Source: Branchiostoma floridae
Taxonomy: Eukaryota; Chordata; Leptocardii; Amphioxiformes; Branchiostomatidae
Length of the DNA stretch: 64,000 nt
NCBI RefSeq assembly: GCF_000003815.2
Contig: NC_049984.1
Coordinates: 6,092,935 to 6,156,934 of the forward strand
Reading direction: 5' to 3'
Shown: positions 55,225 to 64,000 of the stretch, in pieces
How the letters are laid out: every line of letters begins with the position of its first letter
Numbering within the stretch: the first letter of the stretch is position 1
Made by a program: the position numbers and the translations under genes
The notes under the pieces: generated by a model
What the model saw: the letters and a program-made list of their open reading frames with translations, nothing else
What the model was told of the DNA's origin: nothing
The model's database searches: none

Positions 55225-55720
55225 CATACATGACACAATCTTTTGAAGTACGCGATATCTACCCGTCTGCACTATCGATTGGTAGACTTTCCCCTTCTCG
55301 CTGGGGTACACAGAGACTGTGACGTTAGCGCCGACGTCACCGTAACCCCAGATAACCGCACGGCTAGGTTCCCTCTGTAGGACCATGTGGTCACTGTAGT
55401 AGGAGGCCCACGCAAAGTCGTCCGGTGTAAAAAGAAAATTGCATTTTTAAAGTGCTTAGAATTATGTCTTATGTAAAAAAAAGGCAGGCAGCAACACGAG
55501 ATATAAAGTTAACATCATTACAATGAATATTTTAACTAACCGATATTGACGCTACATGCGTACGCGTGTGATGCCGATGGGTGAATTGTAAAACTCAAGG
55601 TTTTCAAGTACCATTATACTTACTCATGTTACTGTAGTTGTCCGTGTTGGCGTTTAGAGAAAACACATACAAGAAGATAATCGGGATCAAACAGCACTTC
55701 AACATACTCCTGTGTCCCAT
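51006..55720 (-). CDS. SIAE: Sialate O-acetylesterase, about 549 aa
   Basis: Secreted/lysosomal esterase that removes O-acetyl groups from sialic acids (SGNH-hydrolase fold). Coding exons (5' to 3'): 55720-55624, about 55424-55263, 54872-54691, 54202-54064, 53601-53403, 52978-52803, 52388-52252, 52142-52006, 51683-51479 and 51221-51006. Signal peptide in exon 1; then MVLQREPSRAVIWGYG, the catalytic block GDVWLCSGQSNM (Ser near residue 139), YFSAVCWFFGRDLYD, AYGGTCVEAW, LWNAMIHPILNMTLKGVIWY followed by QGEANAVYN, FPFGFVQ, VFMAVAMDLE, VHPRDKQDVGSRL with the catalytic Asp/His region, and LPAPPF near the C-terminus. Length is close to the roughly 520-residue vertebrate enzyme. All junctions are phase-consistent, but the exon 2 acceptor lacks AG (see findings). 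Confidence 0.95.
51479..52142 (-). CDS. SIAE: SIAE exons 8-9: catalytic HPRD block
   Basis: Exon 52142-52006 ends MDLERSHAAG at donor GTACGG and joins VHPRDKQDVGSRLLLGARAV in exon 51683-51479. The HPRDK segment carries the conserved Asp and His of the catalytic machinery. An alternative donor a few codons upstream (AAG|GTCACA at about 52014) keeps frame but removes four residues. I prefer the longer form because it matches the usual family length better. Confidence 0.85.
54691..54872 (-). CDS. SIAE: SIAE exon 3: nucleophile block
   Basis: Contains LFGDVWLCSGQSNM, the conserved esterase block with the nucleophilic Ser in GQSN. Acceptor GTGCAG and donor GTAAGA. Entered in phase 1 and left in phase 0. 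Confidence 0.95.
55090..55235. repeat. (CA)n microsatellite
   Basis: About 35-40 uninterrupted CA units plus flanking CACG/CATA variants in the SIAE intron between exons 2 and 3. It begins within about 30 bp of the exon 2 donor. Confidence 0.95.
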
Positions 55721-57212
55721 GTTCAGTGACCTGTGCCCTGTAAAAAGATGTTACTCTGGGATCTATCAATATATAAGACACAATACTATCCAGACGTCGT
55801 AAGAAGACCTAACGTCAGAAAATCCTTATCATACATAAGGTTCACTCTTTTAGCAGCGTTGGCTGATTTCTTCCACGTCGGAAAGATTACGCATAGATCG
55901 CCGATTCCAATCTATCACACACGGCTTCCTTTACATGACACTTTCGCTTCAACTCGTCCTCACCGATACGGTCGGTACCTGCAAGGAGTAAAAGCTTCTT
56001 AGTACATGCCGCTTTGCGCTTACAAACTATCTGACCCCCATACCCATTGTACTGACAACCGGTTATTCCAGAGACATGTTTCGTGTTCGACCAACCCGGA
56101 ACTTCGCCTACCGTAATACTGTGTTGTATAAACTGAAGGTACAGACAGTGTTGGTAAGGGCTTCGGCGCGCAACAACTGAACTTACCCGATACTAACAGA
56201 CATCATGTGATATTATTCACTACGATGGTGAACAGAACGACTATACCATCATGCAAAATTATTGTTCCTTTAGCGTGCACGGTCAACAGTTAACAACAAC
56301 AACTACCTGCGCAACTTAATTATTGCCCGAGGAAGATACTTATATTAAATAAACATGAGGACAACCTATACATTGGCCGTTGATTGTTATCAGCAGTGCG
56401 TAATGAACCTTGATGCAAGGTTCAAGATTACCAATTAACTTGGTGAAACTACTCACCGATTGTGAAGGACAATGGATTCTATGTCACTGACTGACGTATG
56501 CGGCTTTTGTACTGGTCTTTGTTCCATGTAGACTGTAGTATATTCTGTCTGTTGGTCGGGTTTGCCGCCGCCAGTCACAGGTTAAAGTTTACGGTTCGGA
56601 CTGATCAATAATGCACAATTGGGTGCGATCTCTCTGTATGGACGTTGAACCAGAAGGTTTTAACTGACAAGGGACGGGTCAAGTCAAAGGCGCTAGTATT
56701 CCAATGAGCCCAATGAGCTATTTCGTTAGTGACACCTAGCTGTAAACTGACTTGCGGATCCGGAAAGCCTCTGTTGACATTATTCAGGCAATAGAGTTCC
56801 TGCATAATATGATTATTACTAGCCCCAACCGTTATTGCAAACATATAAATAACACATGCAATAATTCACTCTTTCAACTGTGCCTTGGCTTTTTGAAAGC
56901 ATGTGTCTTAATGCAAGGCAAAACTGGAAAGTACGCCAAGGTTGGAAACTAGTACCTTGCACTAAACCATAATTGGAATTTCCTACCAATTTTTCCCTAT
57001 TTCTAGATCTGTTCTTCCGGAGAGACCGACCACGTTGGCGCATCGATCTGTTGCCTGATTTGTTTGTGATGACTTCACATACTGTATGATACCAAAGCAT
57101 TGGACCACAGCAGTCCTTAACACCCCTACCTGTCGGAATGGTCTCACCCAGATCTCATTCGACCGCCGTAGTGCATCACGGGAAGGCTTGCGTTTTTTGA
57201 ACGGCCAAAAAT
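55721..57212. promoter_or_regulatory. Divergent intergenic region SIAE / chromodomain gene
   Basis: The two genes start 1.5 kb apart and point away from each other, so this interval should hold both promoters. Just before the chromodomain start is CCAAAAATATGGCGGGCGG, a CpG-rich stretch resembling a YY1-type start-site element. No further exon is evident, though SIAE may have an untranslated leader here. Confidence 0.4.
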
Positions 57213-60146
57213 ATGGCGGGCGGTCGCGATGTTTTCGAGGTTTGTGTACCAGATTTATCTCATTTATTACGTTATTCCAACCTCTACGGTTACATGATCG
57301 GATTTATAAGGCATATGACATGTGCATAGCAGTCTCCAGGTGTAAAATTTTTGATGACGTGCCCTCACAGGGCATATTTTCCGCGGCCGGTCTTAGGTTA
57401 GTGTCTTGGTGGTGGTGGTCAAGCGCAGGATCAGCGTAAGAAGGTCTGTTCAAAAACACCGTCGTAAAACAGACAACAGCGTAAAATTTACCCAGCATGT
57501 GAGGCACTCTCTAACTGCGCTGTTTTGAAGTTTATGAGTAACCACAGGGCCTCCAGCGATCCGTGTTTGTGTCCTGAACCAGTCGCTACTCGTTGTTGAG
57601 ATGATGACGCGTGCGTGACGCGCTCCTGACCTTGTCCTATATGTGGGTGTGAGAACGTTACGCCTGGGGCCGATGGATACCGATCATATTTCTGTAAATT
57701 ACTAGTACATGTCTATTATAGAGAGGCTGGAAAGATGTCAAATGTGAATTTTGATTGGTGTATTTAAGTACAACCTTGCTGTTTCAAATGGATTTTATGC
57801 AACCTCTACCCCCTTCATCAAAATCCGTTTGATTGGTTGTGTACGTAAGCACGCTCGACATTTCTAGGCCGTTTGACACCAGGGAAAGGATAGTTGATAT
57901 CCAGGTGTGCTGATGACATAAATTATGCAAGTTATGGAGAGACTGAGGGACTCCAAATTGATTTAGGTACAACAAGATAGTGATCTGAGAATGTGTGATT
58001 GTCAAAATACAATAATTTATAAACTTAGTTACATAAAATCTCACACTTTGTTGAAAGAAAATGTATCGCTATTTTGCACCTGTAGACATTTATCACCACC
58101 ATACTGTTGTGCCAAGGTCTGTGACTTGAGACAAAGGACATTTGATTATATGAATAAGAAATTTGTCCTCCTTGTTGTTGGACTGTTGGTACTTATCATT
58201 CATGCTAAATTGCCTTGAAACTCCAGTTGAAAGTATTTTAGTTGTAGACTTGGGCTTTTGAATGAAAGTTTAACTAAGCCTAAGGTAGTCTGGGACCAGT
58301 AAGCAGTAAGTCTGAAACCAGCTGATCATGAGCTTCCCAGGATCTCTTTGGTAATAACGTGTTACCTGACTGCTGAGGCCAACTACTGCACTTACTAGTA
58401 AATGCACCTAGTGAATTTCTAGAGTAGGTGAAGCAATGAACCTAGTAATAGTCGATGAAGTTTAAACATCCAGGTAATAAGCAACTGGATATGATTTTGA
58501 AAACGGTCAAAATTACCATTTCCAAAATCATATCTAGTTTCTTGAGTAAATACTTTTTGGCGTAATGAACCCTGTGATAGATTTGAGCCATGTGGGTTGG
58601 TACTAGTACCAGGCTAAAATAAATCTGCACATACTCCTCCAGGTGGAGGGAATTATCCAGGACCAGCGTACGCGGCGAGGTCGGACGGAGTACCTTATGA
58701 TACTATCTTTTGCTAAAGTAGGATCTGCTTGGAGATTACAGCAATGAATATTCCCCAAGATAAATTTGGGCTAATCTAAATCTGCACACACTCCTCCAGG
58801 TGGAGGGAATCCTTGACCAGCGCACGCGGCGAGGTCGGGAGGAGTACCTGATCAGGTGGAAGGGGTTTGATGAGGATGAGGACACCTGGGAGCCAGAGAA
58901 GAACCTGTTCGGCTGCGAGGAGATTCTGGAGGAGTGGAAGAGGAGATGGCTCGCTGCTCAGACCCCCAGGGTAGATATAGGTTTTCCTTGTACAGTAGAT
59001 AGATGTGTTGTCTCACTGGACAGTTACTAATATGTTCACTTCTGCAAAGTAATAAATTCACTTACTTTTGCCATGGTGGTTTTGTTTTGCGCTTATACTA
59101 AGTTATAGGGCCCAGCCCGGTCCACACACTGACACAGTCCTATAACTTATAAGCTGGCGTGTTATGCTGAAGGGTGGTTATACACCAGCTATATAGATAC
59201 AGATACAGATACAGTCCTCAGAAGCTTAATTTTATTAGCATGCATGCAAATGTGTTGTCTTTCCTGTGATCATGTGATGGTAATTGTATCCTTACTCCTA
59301 TTTTTCAGAGGACGAAGATCGTGAAGCCCATCTTCAAGCCCCCTCCCACACCTACGTCCACCCGAAAGAGGACAGTGAAGAAGGTGGAAGAAAAGGTGGT
59401 GACCAAGGTAGAGACCCCAAAGAGAACACCCAGGAAGGCTGCACCCACCCCGAAAGCTAAAGTACCGGTAAGTTTTATCAGAAGACTTGCAACCAGAACT
59501 CATATTGAAATCCAGATATCCTTGTTTCCATATATGTCATAATTACTATTCCTTGTTACATGTTTACAATTGTATCTTTAATAACAAGTTTGTCTTGACT
59601 CTAGTAGATATGAATCCCGAGACTGCCATCCCAAGCAGATGTTATAGATATTAAGTAAAAGGTACTAACTAGTATGTCTGTACATCAAGCTGTTGTAACT
59701 TGGAACTGTTGATAATGCAATGCACACAATAATTAACTTTCAAACTATATTGCACAAATTTTTAAACTTTAATCAGTATTACTGTAAGTCTGTTGTTACT
59801 AACCCTTTCTTTGCCATGGCATACACATTGTATATATAAATGTAGTACAAGCTTATATGTAATATCCATTCCCAAGGTCATCACAGTGAGTGAGAGTGAA
59901 GAGGAGACTGTTGTGGTCAAAGTGACACAGAAGACAACTAACAATTCTGCAACAACTCATGCAGAAAAGAAGGAAGAAGTTGTGAAAGTTGCAGAAAACA
60001 GTGGGCAGAAATCTGTGTCCACACTCGTGGGAAAACAGTTGCTGTCTGCCCAGACAGTTGCAGCCCAAGAGCAGAAAATCGCTGAGGTTGCTGTTTGTTA
60101 TGTAGTCTACACCCCTAACAAAAATATGAATGCACCTCAACAATAA
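57213..60146 (+). CDS. N-terminal chromodomain protein, 208 aa model
   Basis: Nuclear chromatin-reader candidate. Exons: 57213-57239 (MAGGRDVFE), 58800-58970, 59309-59467 and 59877-60146, all joined in phase 0. The chromodomain (about residues 7-62) has VFEVEGIL, EYLIRWKGF, DTWEPEKNL and CEEILEEWKRR. The aromatic cage positions (the V/F before VE, W of RWKG, W of TWEPE) are intact, so it should bind a trimethyl-lysine histone peptide. After it comes a Lys/Pro/Thr-rich basic tail (TPRRTKIVKPIFKPPPTP onward) and an acidic/Lys segment. It most resembles the MPP8/CDYL class, but no ankyrin or crotonase domain is seen before the stop. AATAAA at 60184-60189 supports a real short transcript; a longer isoform past the gap cannot be excluded. 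Confidence 0.8.
58450..58570. repeat. Dispersed repeat family D, foldback copy
   Basis: ACTGGATATGATTTTGAAAACGGTCAAA is followed by the inverse ATTTCCAAAATCATATCTAGTTTC, then CTTTTTGGCG. Shares the CCAAAATCATATCCAGT core with 26530 and 42700. It is in the first intron of the chromodomain gene. Confidence 0.6.
58612..58738 (+). pseudogene. Truncated duplicate of the chromodomain exon fused to a MITE end
   Basis: The intron tail, acceptor and first about 54 bp of the chromodomain exon are duplicated: GCTAAAATAAATCTGCACATACTCCTCCAG then GTGGAGGGAATTATCCAGG (VEGII, then QDQRTRRGRTEYL). At about 58697 the copy switches to TACTATCTTTTGCTAAAGTAGGATCTGCTTGGAGATTA, the right end of a family A MITE. 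The copy has one extra codon and several substitutions, so it is not recent. If spliced in, it would not give a chromodomain. Confidence 0.85.
58800..58970 (+). CDS. Chromodomain exon
   Basis: 171 nt, phase 0-0, acceptor CTCCTCCAG, donor GTAGAT. It encodes VEGILDQRTRRGREEYLIRW through the end of the chromodomain helix (CEEILEEWKRRW). A partial copy lies 157 bp upstream. Confidence 0.93.
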
Positions 60147-62762
60147 TGAAGACAATTGTAGTGCATGTTTAGCATGCAACTTGAATAAAACACAATTGAA
60201 AGCATGCAGCCCACTGATAAAGCACATTTCTTATTGTCATGTTCAAAATATCAAGCATGGTTGGTGAAAAGGTTCATTCTGCAGGTTGAAATTAAATGCT
60301 AGATCTACAGGAAAATGCATGATGTAAAAGTTTAAGTACCATGTTTCCAGGAGGAGAATTGCATGTACGCCGCCTAGACTGTCCGTTCTTGAGGTCGATG
60401 TTGAAAACAAATTATGACCCTCNNNNNNNNNNNNNNNNNNNNNNNNNNNNNNNNNNNNNNNNNNNNNNNNNNNNNNNNNNNNNNNNNNNNNNNNNNNNNN
60501 NNNNNNNNNNNNNNNNNNNNNNCCACATTGTGACCGGAAAGCCTCCTTGTAATCAACTTCGTCAGATTTCTGAGGTAGGAAAGTTTTATGAGAGGAAACA
60601 AGATTCTACGTGTCAGTGTCTTGCCTGTCCATTTTACGTTTTAGTTACATAAATAATGAAGTAGTATTCTCTTTGGATTTTATTGACTATGGGTATTTGG
60701 TATTTTATTGCACTTCTGCTTTGCATTCCTTGTTTTGTATGAGATGCCAGCTTTTATATATAGGAACATTATAATGTATTGTCAAGTTCAACCTTGGTTG
60801 GTTCTAATGTAAAACTACATATGCCCACGTACATGTGTGGTATTCTTACACTACCTCATTCAAAATGGCAACCTAAACATTACAACAGATATAGTAGTCA
60901 ACTATAAGTGCCTTTGTACTTAATGAAATATGTCATATCTCACTCAGTTGTGTTTGCATCCTACCAAGTCTCTTCAGTTTGAGAATTATACTGTCTCAAT
61001 GGTGTCCCTTTTGAAATTAAGTTAAGAAAAGCGTAAAAAGATGGAATAATTCCAGGCGCCTTTCTAGAAAATTAGATAAATTAGTGTTTGATGTTATTAT
61101 GCAACCAAGGGAATTTGACCAACCGATAAGGGGGGATGTTACAGTGTTTTAGAACATGTGATGTAAAAATCGGGTCTTCTATGACTTCATATGGGTAAAA
61201 TAAAGGACAAACAACTTGACTGTGGCCTCCTTTGTACTGGCTCAGTCAGTACAAGCCAGCAGATGAAATTCCACTTTTTCAAGGGAAGGATTCTATCTAT
61301 TAAAACATAAGTGTTATGATGCATGCATAATTTAGATACATTGATGAAGGTGATGTCCAAAATATCAGAGCAGAAACATGTTTGAGATGCTTAAATGATG
61401 AGAAGGTGTAGTAGTTGGTAGAGCATAAATCATGTGATTAGACCTCATAGGAAAGATACAAAGTGTTATATTCTAAGGCATAGTTACAAGCACATGTACG
61501 GTGATCTCTCTGTGACTGTATTCTTTGTTAATGATGTAGATAGGCATAGAAATACAGTAGCTTGGTGTATTTATTGTCATTTCTTCCAATGTTGTCAGCT
61601 CCCACTAAGGGAAACTTCCAGGGACCAAAGACTTAAAGCCAGTGAGAAGTGGTATGTCTGTACTGTAACGAAGAGAAGGATAGTCTTGTCTGTGTTCTTT
61701 GCTACACTGTATCTTACCTTTGCTACACTGTATCTTACCTTAGCTTTATGTGTATGAATCGAGTTACATTTTATCATAATGCCCTTTTAGTACACTCTAA
61801 CTTTTGGTTGAAGGAGAATGTTACACACACCTTCTTCTGGTTAATACCTGTTTTCTGATGGCCAACTTCTTTAAGGATTTGGGCTAATCAGACAATGGGT
61901 ACAAAATAGAGGGTAAAATTTTCCTTCAACCACTGTTTGGGGAGTACTTCTAAGTACAACGCCCATGTAAATATTTTGCGCTGTTTTTAATTAGTATTAT
62001 AACCAAGTTTTGATTTTAATAATTGTTACTTTGATGTAGTTTTATACATTTTGTTTGATCAACTTTTTATGATAGTTACATGTAGTTGAGATCATTTATT
62101 TTTTGCAAATTATTCTATGAGCTTTTGTGCAATGATTGCAGCAACCTTTCTGGATTAAGGAATGCTTAGCATTGGCATTTTTCTGTGCGTAGATCAACTT
62201 AAACCATAATATCTGGATTAGATGTGTTTAGAGCAGCAATTGAGGTGCTGGCAGCTCTAGCTTTGTATTGGGCAGGCTTTTCTATGTAATTGTACCATGG
62301 AATACATCTGTGTTGATTGTACCTGTCTGGCATTATGTCCTTTGATTTTGGTACCAATGACCATACATCACAAAACTGTTCAGGTGCCTTTCCCCACTTG
62401 ACTCTGGAGAATGGCTTCTGTCAATGATGCCCTCTTTAGTAAAAGCTTGCGATCCTGTGTTTGAGGAGAGCCAAATCATGAGCATGATGAGGAACCCACT
62501 ACACTTTAATCCATAACCAAGGGATAAGGGTAGTGGCCCTTCACAGTGCAACTGAATCAAAACTCAATCTGGTCTTGCACAGTGTACATGTGGTATGCCT
62601 TAGGATGAACAATTGAACATAATGCTGTTGGTGTCTAAACCTTTATTGCAACATGAGGTAGTGACAAATGATAACAAGACAGAACAGGCGTAACTTTCAC
62701 TTATTGAATTGACCGTCAAATCTCTGGAGCCATATGAAAGAATTTACAGTTTACATTAACTG
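60147..62762. other. 3' region of the chromodomain gene to USB1
   Basis: Contains the AATAAA at 60184, the assembly gap and AT-rich sequence in which I recognise no exon. Two short tandem duplications occur: about 61703-61741 (TTTGCTACACTGTATCTTACC twice) and, inside USB1, 63074-63121. Plus-strand exons of a longer chromodomain isoform could be hidden by the gap. Confidence 0.45.
60423..60522. other. Assembly gap of 100 N
   Basis: Exactly 100 N, a conventional placeholder for a gap of unknown size. True length and content are unknown. Confidence 0.99.
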
Positions 62763-63992
62763 TTATCTGAGTGGAAAAGAGAAGAATCTGTTCCCACTCT
62801 TGCACTTTATCTCCTGCACCAGGAAGCCTCCCAGGGAAGGGAACTCTTCCTGGGCCTCTGCTAGGCTGGCCTGTAAAGATAAATAGATAGAAGTATTACA
62901 TTCCAGCAATGTCCTCAAACCAATGGAATACCTACCAATCCTGCACTGCCATTACAATTTTAGCCACACTATAAAATTTGTTAATGGCCAAGTTATCACT
63001 CCAAGACTTCCTTAATCTAAATCTCCCAAGATGTCACAATAAAATTCTACATACACGATTGGCCTCAGTGAAATTCTCTGTCGGTGACAACACTACAATT
63101 CTCTGTCGGTGACAACACTACAGTTTGCATAATAGATGAAACAGCTCATCTTGCATGACTAGAATACGAATGCTTGATGGGTCATCTAACCTGCAGTTTT
63201 TGGTTGAACTGTTGGGTGTCCTCGTGAACATCTCCGACACACCATCCTACAGTCATGTGGAAAGAGGGATTCTGGAAGGAAAGTAAATACAATGAGTAAG
63301 AAAGTGGCACATTGACAGGTGAGGTAGACAAAAGTTCCTGTAAAATAAAACTTCACATTTTATGGATGTGAAAAATAAAACACTGATGAATTAGCCACAG
63401 TAGAAAACAGCATGCCTCACTCAATAAGCTATTCAGGTGGTGTCATCCAAATTCTAGTATAGCATTTGTAGAGCTATTACGACAAGGCCTAGACCATCTG
63501 GGAAGTTTTTTTGTGTTTTGGGAACAAATTTTCCTTGTTACAGCTTTTGCAACAAATTTGCATCTCAAAATGATGGGGCAAAAGCACGATAGACAGCCTT
63601 TGCCAAGTCAAACTCATAATGGTCTAACCCGCAAGTCCCTACCTTGTAATATTTCTGCAGTCTAAATTCCTCCAGACAGCTGTCCACACCTAGTACCAGC
63701 TGCAACAGGTGGTTATGACCACCTGTGACCTCAAGGCCCAGGAATGACCTGTCAAGATGAAAGAAGTACATAAATTATACATAAAAACATACCTGCAGTC
63801 TGAACAAGTACCGGTAGTGCTTGATTCAGTACAAGTAGCTCCGTGCACAATAAAAGGTCAGTAGCAATTGAATGAAGTTGTCCTGTGTTAATCACTTATC
63901 ATCAGTATTGACTATTGGACTTGATAAGAAAGACATACCTTGTCTTTTCATCATTTGTGTATACTTTTGCTCCATGGAATGTGCAGAAGAAT
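62763..63992 (-). CDS. USB1: USB1, U6 snRNA 3' phosphodiesterase, C-terminal exons
   Basis: Nuclear 3'-5' exoribonuclease that trims the oligo(U) tail of U6 snRNA (2H phosphoesterase fold). Exons on the minus strand: 63992-63939 (its acceptor TTTTCAG is at the window edge), 63748-63643, 63271-63191 and 62870-62763 with TAA. Motifs match the family C-terminus: TRSFLGLEVTGGHNHLLQLV, NPSFHMTVGWCVGD, which contains the second catalytic H-x-(S/T) motif, and IKCKSGNRFFSFPLR at the end. The first H-x-S motif and N-terminus lie beyond the right edge. A minus-strand AATAAA at 62642-62647 is about 115 bp past the stop. The gene is convergent with the chromodomain gene. Confidence 0.9.
63074..63121. repeat. 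24-bp tandem duplication
   Basis: AATTCTCTGTCGGTGACAAC followed by ACTAC is present twice in direct succession, in a USB1 intron. Simple recent duplication. Confidence 0.9.
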
Positions 63993-64000
63993 CTGAAAAC

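Noticed and set aside
55081-55386. SIAE frame continuing through the CA repeat as cysteine-valine repeats
   Set aside because: Exon 2 ends at the GTAGAT donor at 55263 and joins the next exon in phase; the CV run is an artefact of reading through (CA)n.
60341-60652. Frame crossing the N gap
   Set aside because: It includes 34 undetermined codons, so the two sides cannot be said to be in frame.

Overview
The window looks like a nuclear scaffold from a lancelet (Branchiostoma-like invertebrate chordate). The genes are intron-rich with GT-AG splice sites and vertebrate-like protein families. The introns are packed with short non-autonomous DNA transposons and tRNA-derived SINEs, and one 100-N assembly gap is present. 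The species call is inference from gene content and repeat style; no marker in the window proves it. Conserved proteins lie in short exons, so I assembled gene models by hand from splice sites, codon phase and family motifs.

Layout: (1) 1-4584 is repeat-rich with no convincing gene. (2) 5354-14945, + strand: a Cys-loop ligand-gated anion channel subunit (receptor 1). Its first exons were not found, and it carries an extra symmetric 57-codon exon with eight cysteines inside the ligand-binding loop C. (3) 18689-31157, - strand: a 13-exon gene whose domain order (MIF4G-like, divergent KH, long acidic/serine-rich linker, C-terminal eIF4E-binding motif) fits Mextli, an eIF4E-binding translation factor. 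Its 5' untranslated exon lies near 32470-32600. (4) About 32600-40370 is intergenic, with a TTAA-flanked 944-bp transposon, MITEs and SINE relics. (5) 40382-49440, + strand: a complete second Cys-loop anion channel subunit (receptor 2, 486 aa), glycine-receptor-like in loop C. (6) 51006-55720, - strand: sialate O-acetylesterase (SIAE). (7) 57213-60146, + strand: a short protein with an N-terminal chromodomain and a Lys/Pro-rich tail. Just upstream of its chromodomain exon is a truncated copy of that exon joined to a MITE end. (8) 62763-63992, - strand: the C-terminal exons of USB1, the U6 snRNA 3'-end phosphodiesterase, running off the right edge.

The two receptors are paralogues in the same orientation on either side of the Mextli-like gene. 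Receptor 2 keeps the canonical agonist-binding arginine and the second loop-C disulfide pair. Receptor 1 has lost that arginine, has a cysteine at pore position 2', and has the Cys-rich loop-C exon. I consider this the most unusual biology in the window: a candidate diverged channel with a disulfide-rich module at the agonist site that could be skipped by splicing without a frameshift.
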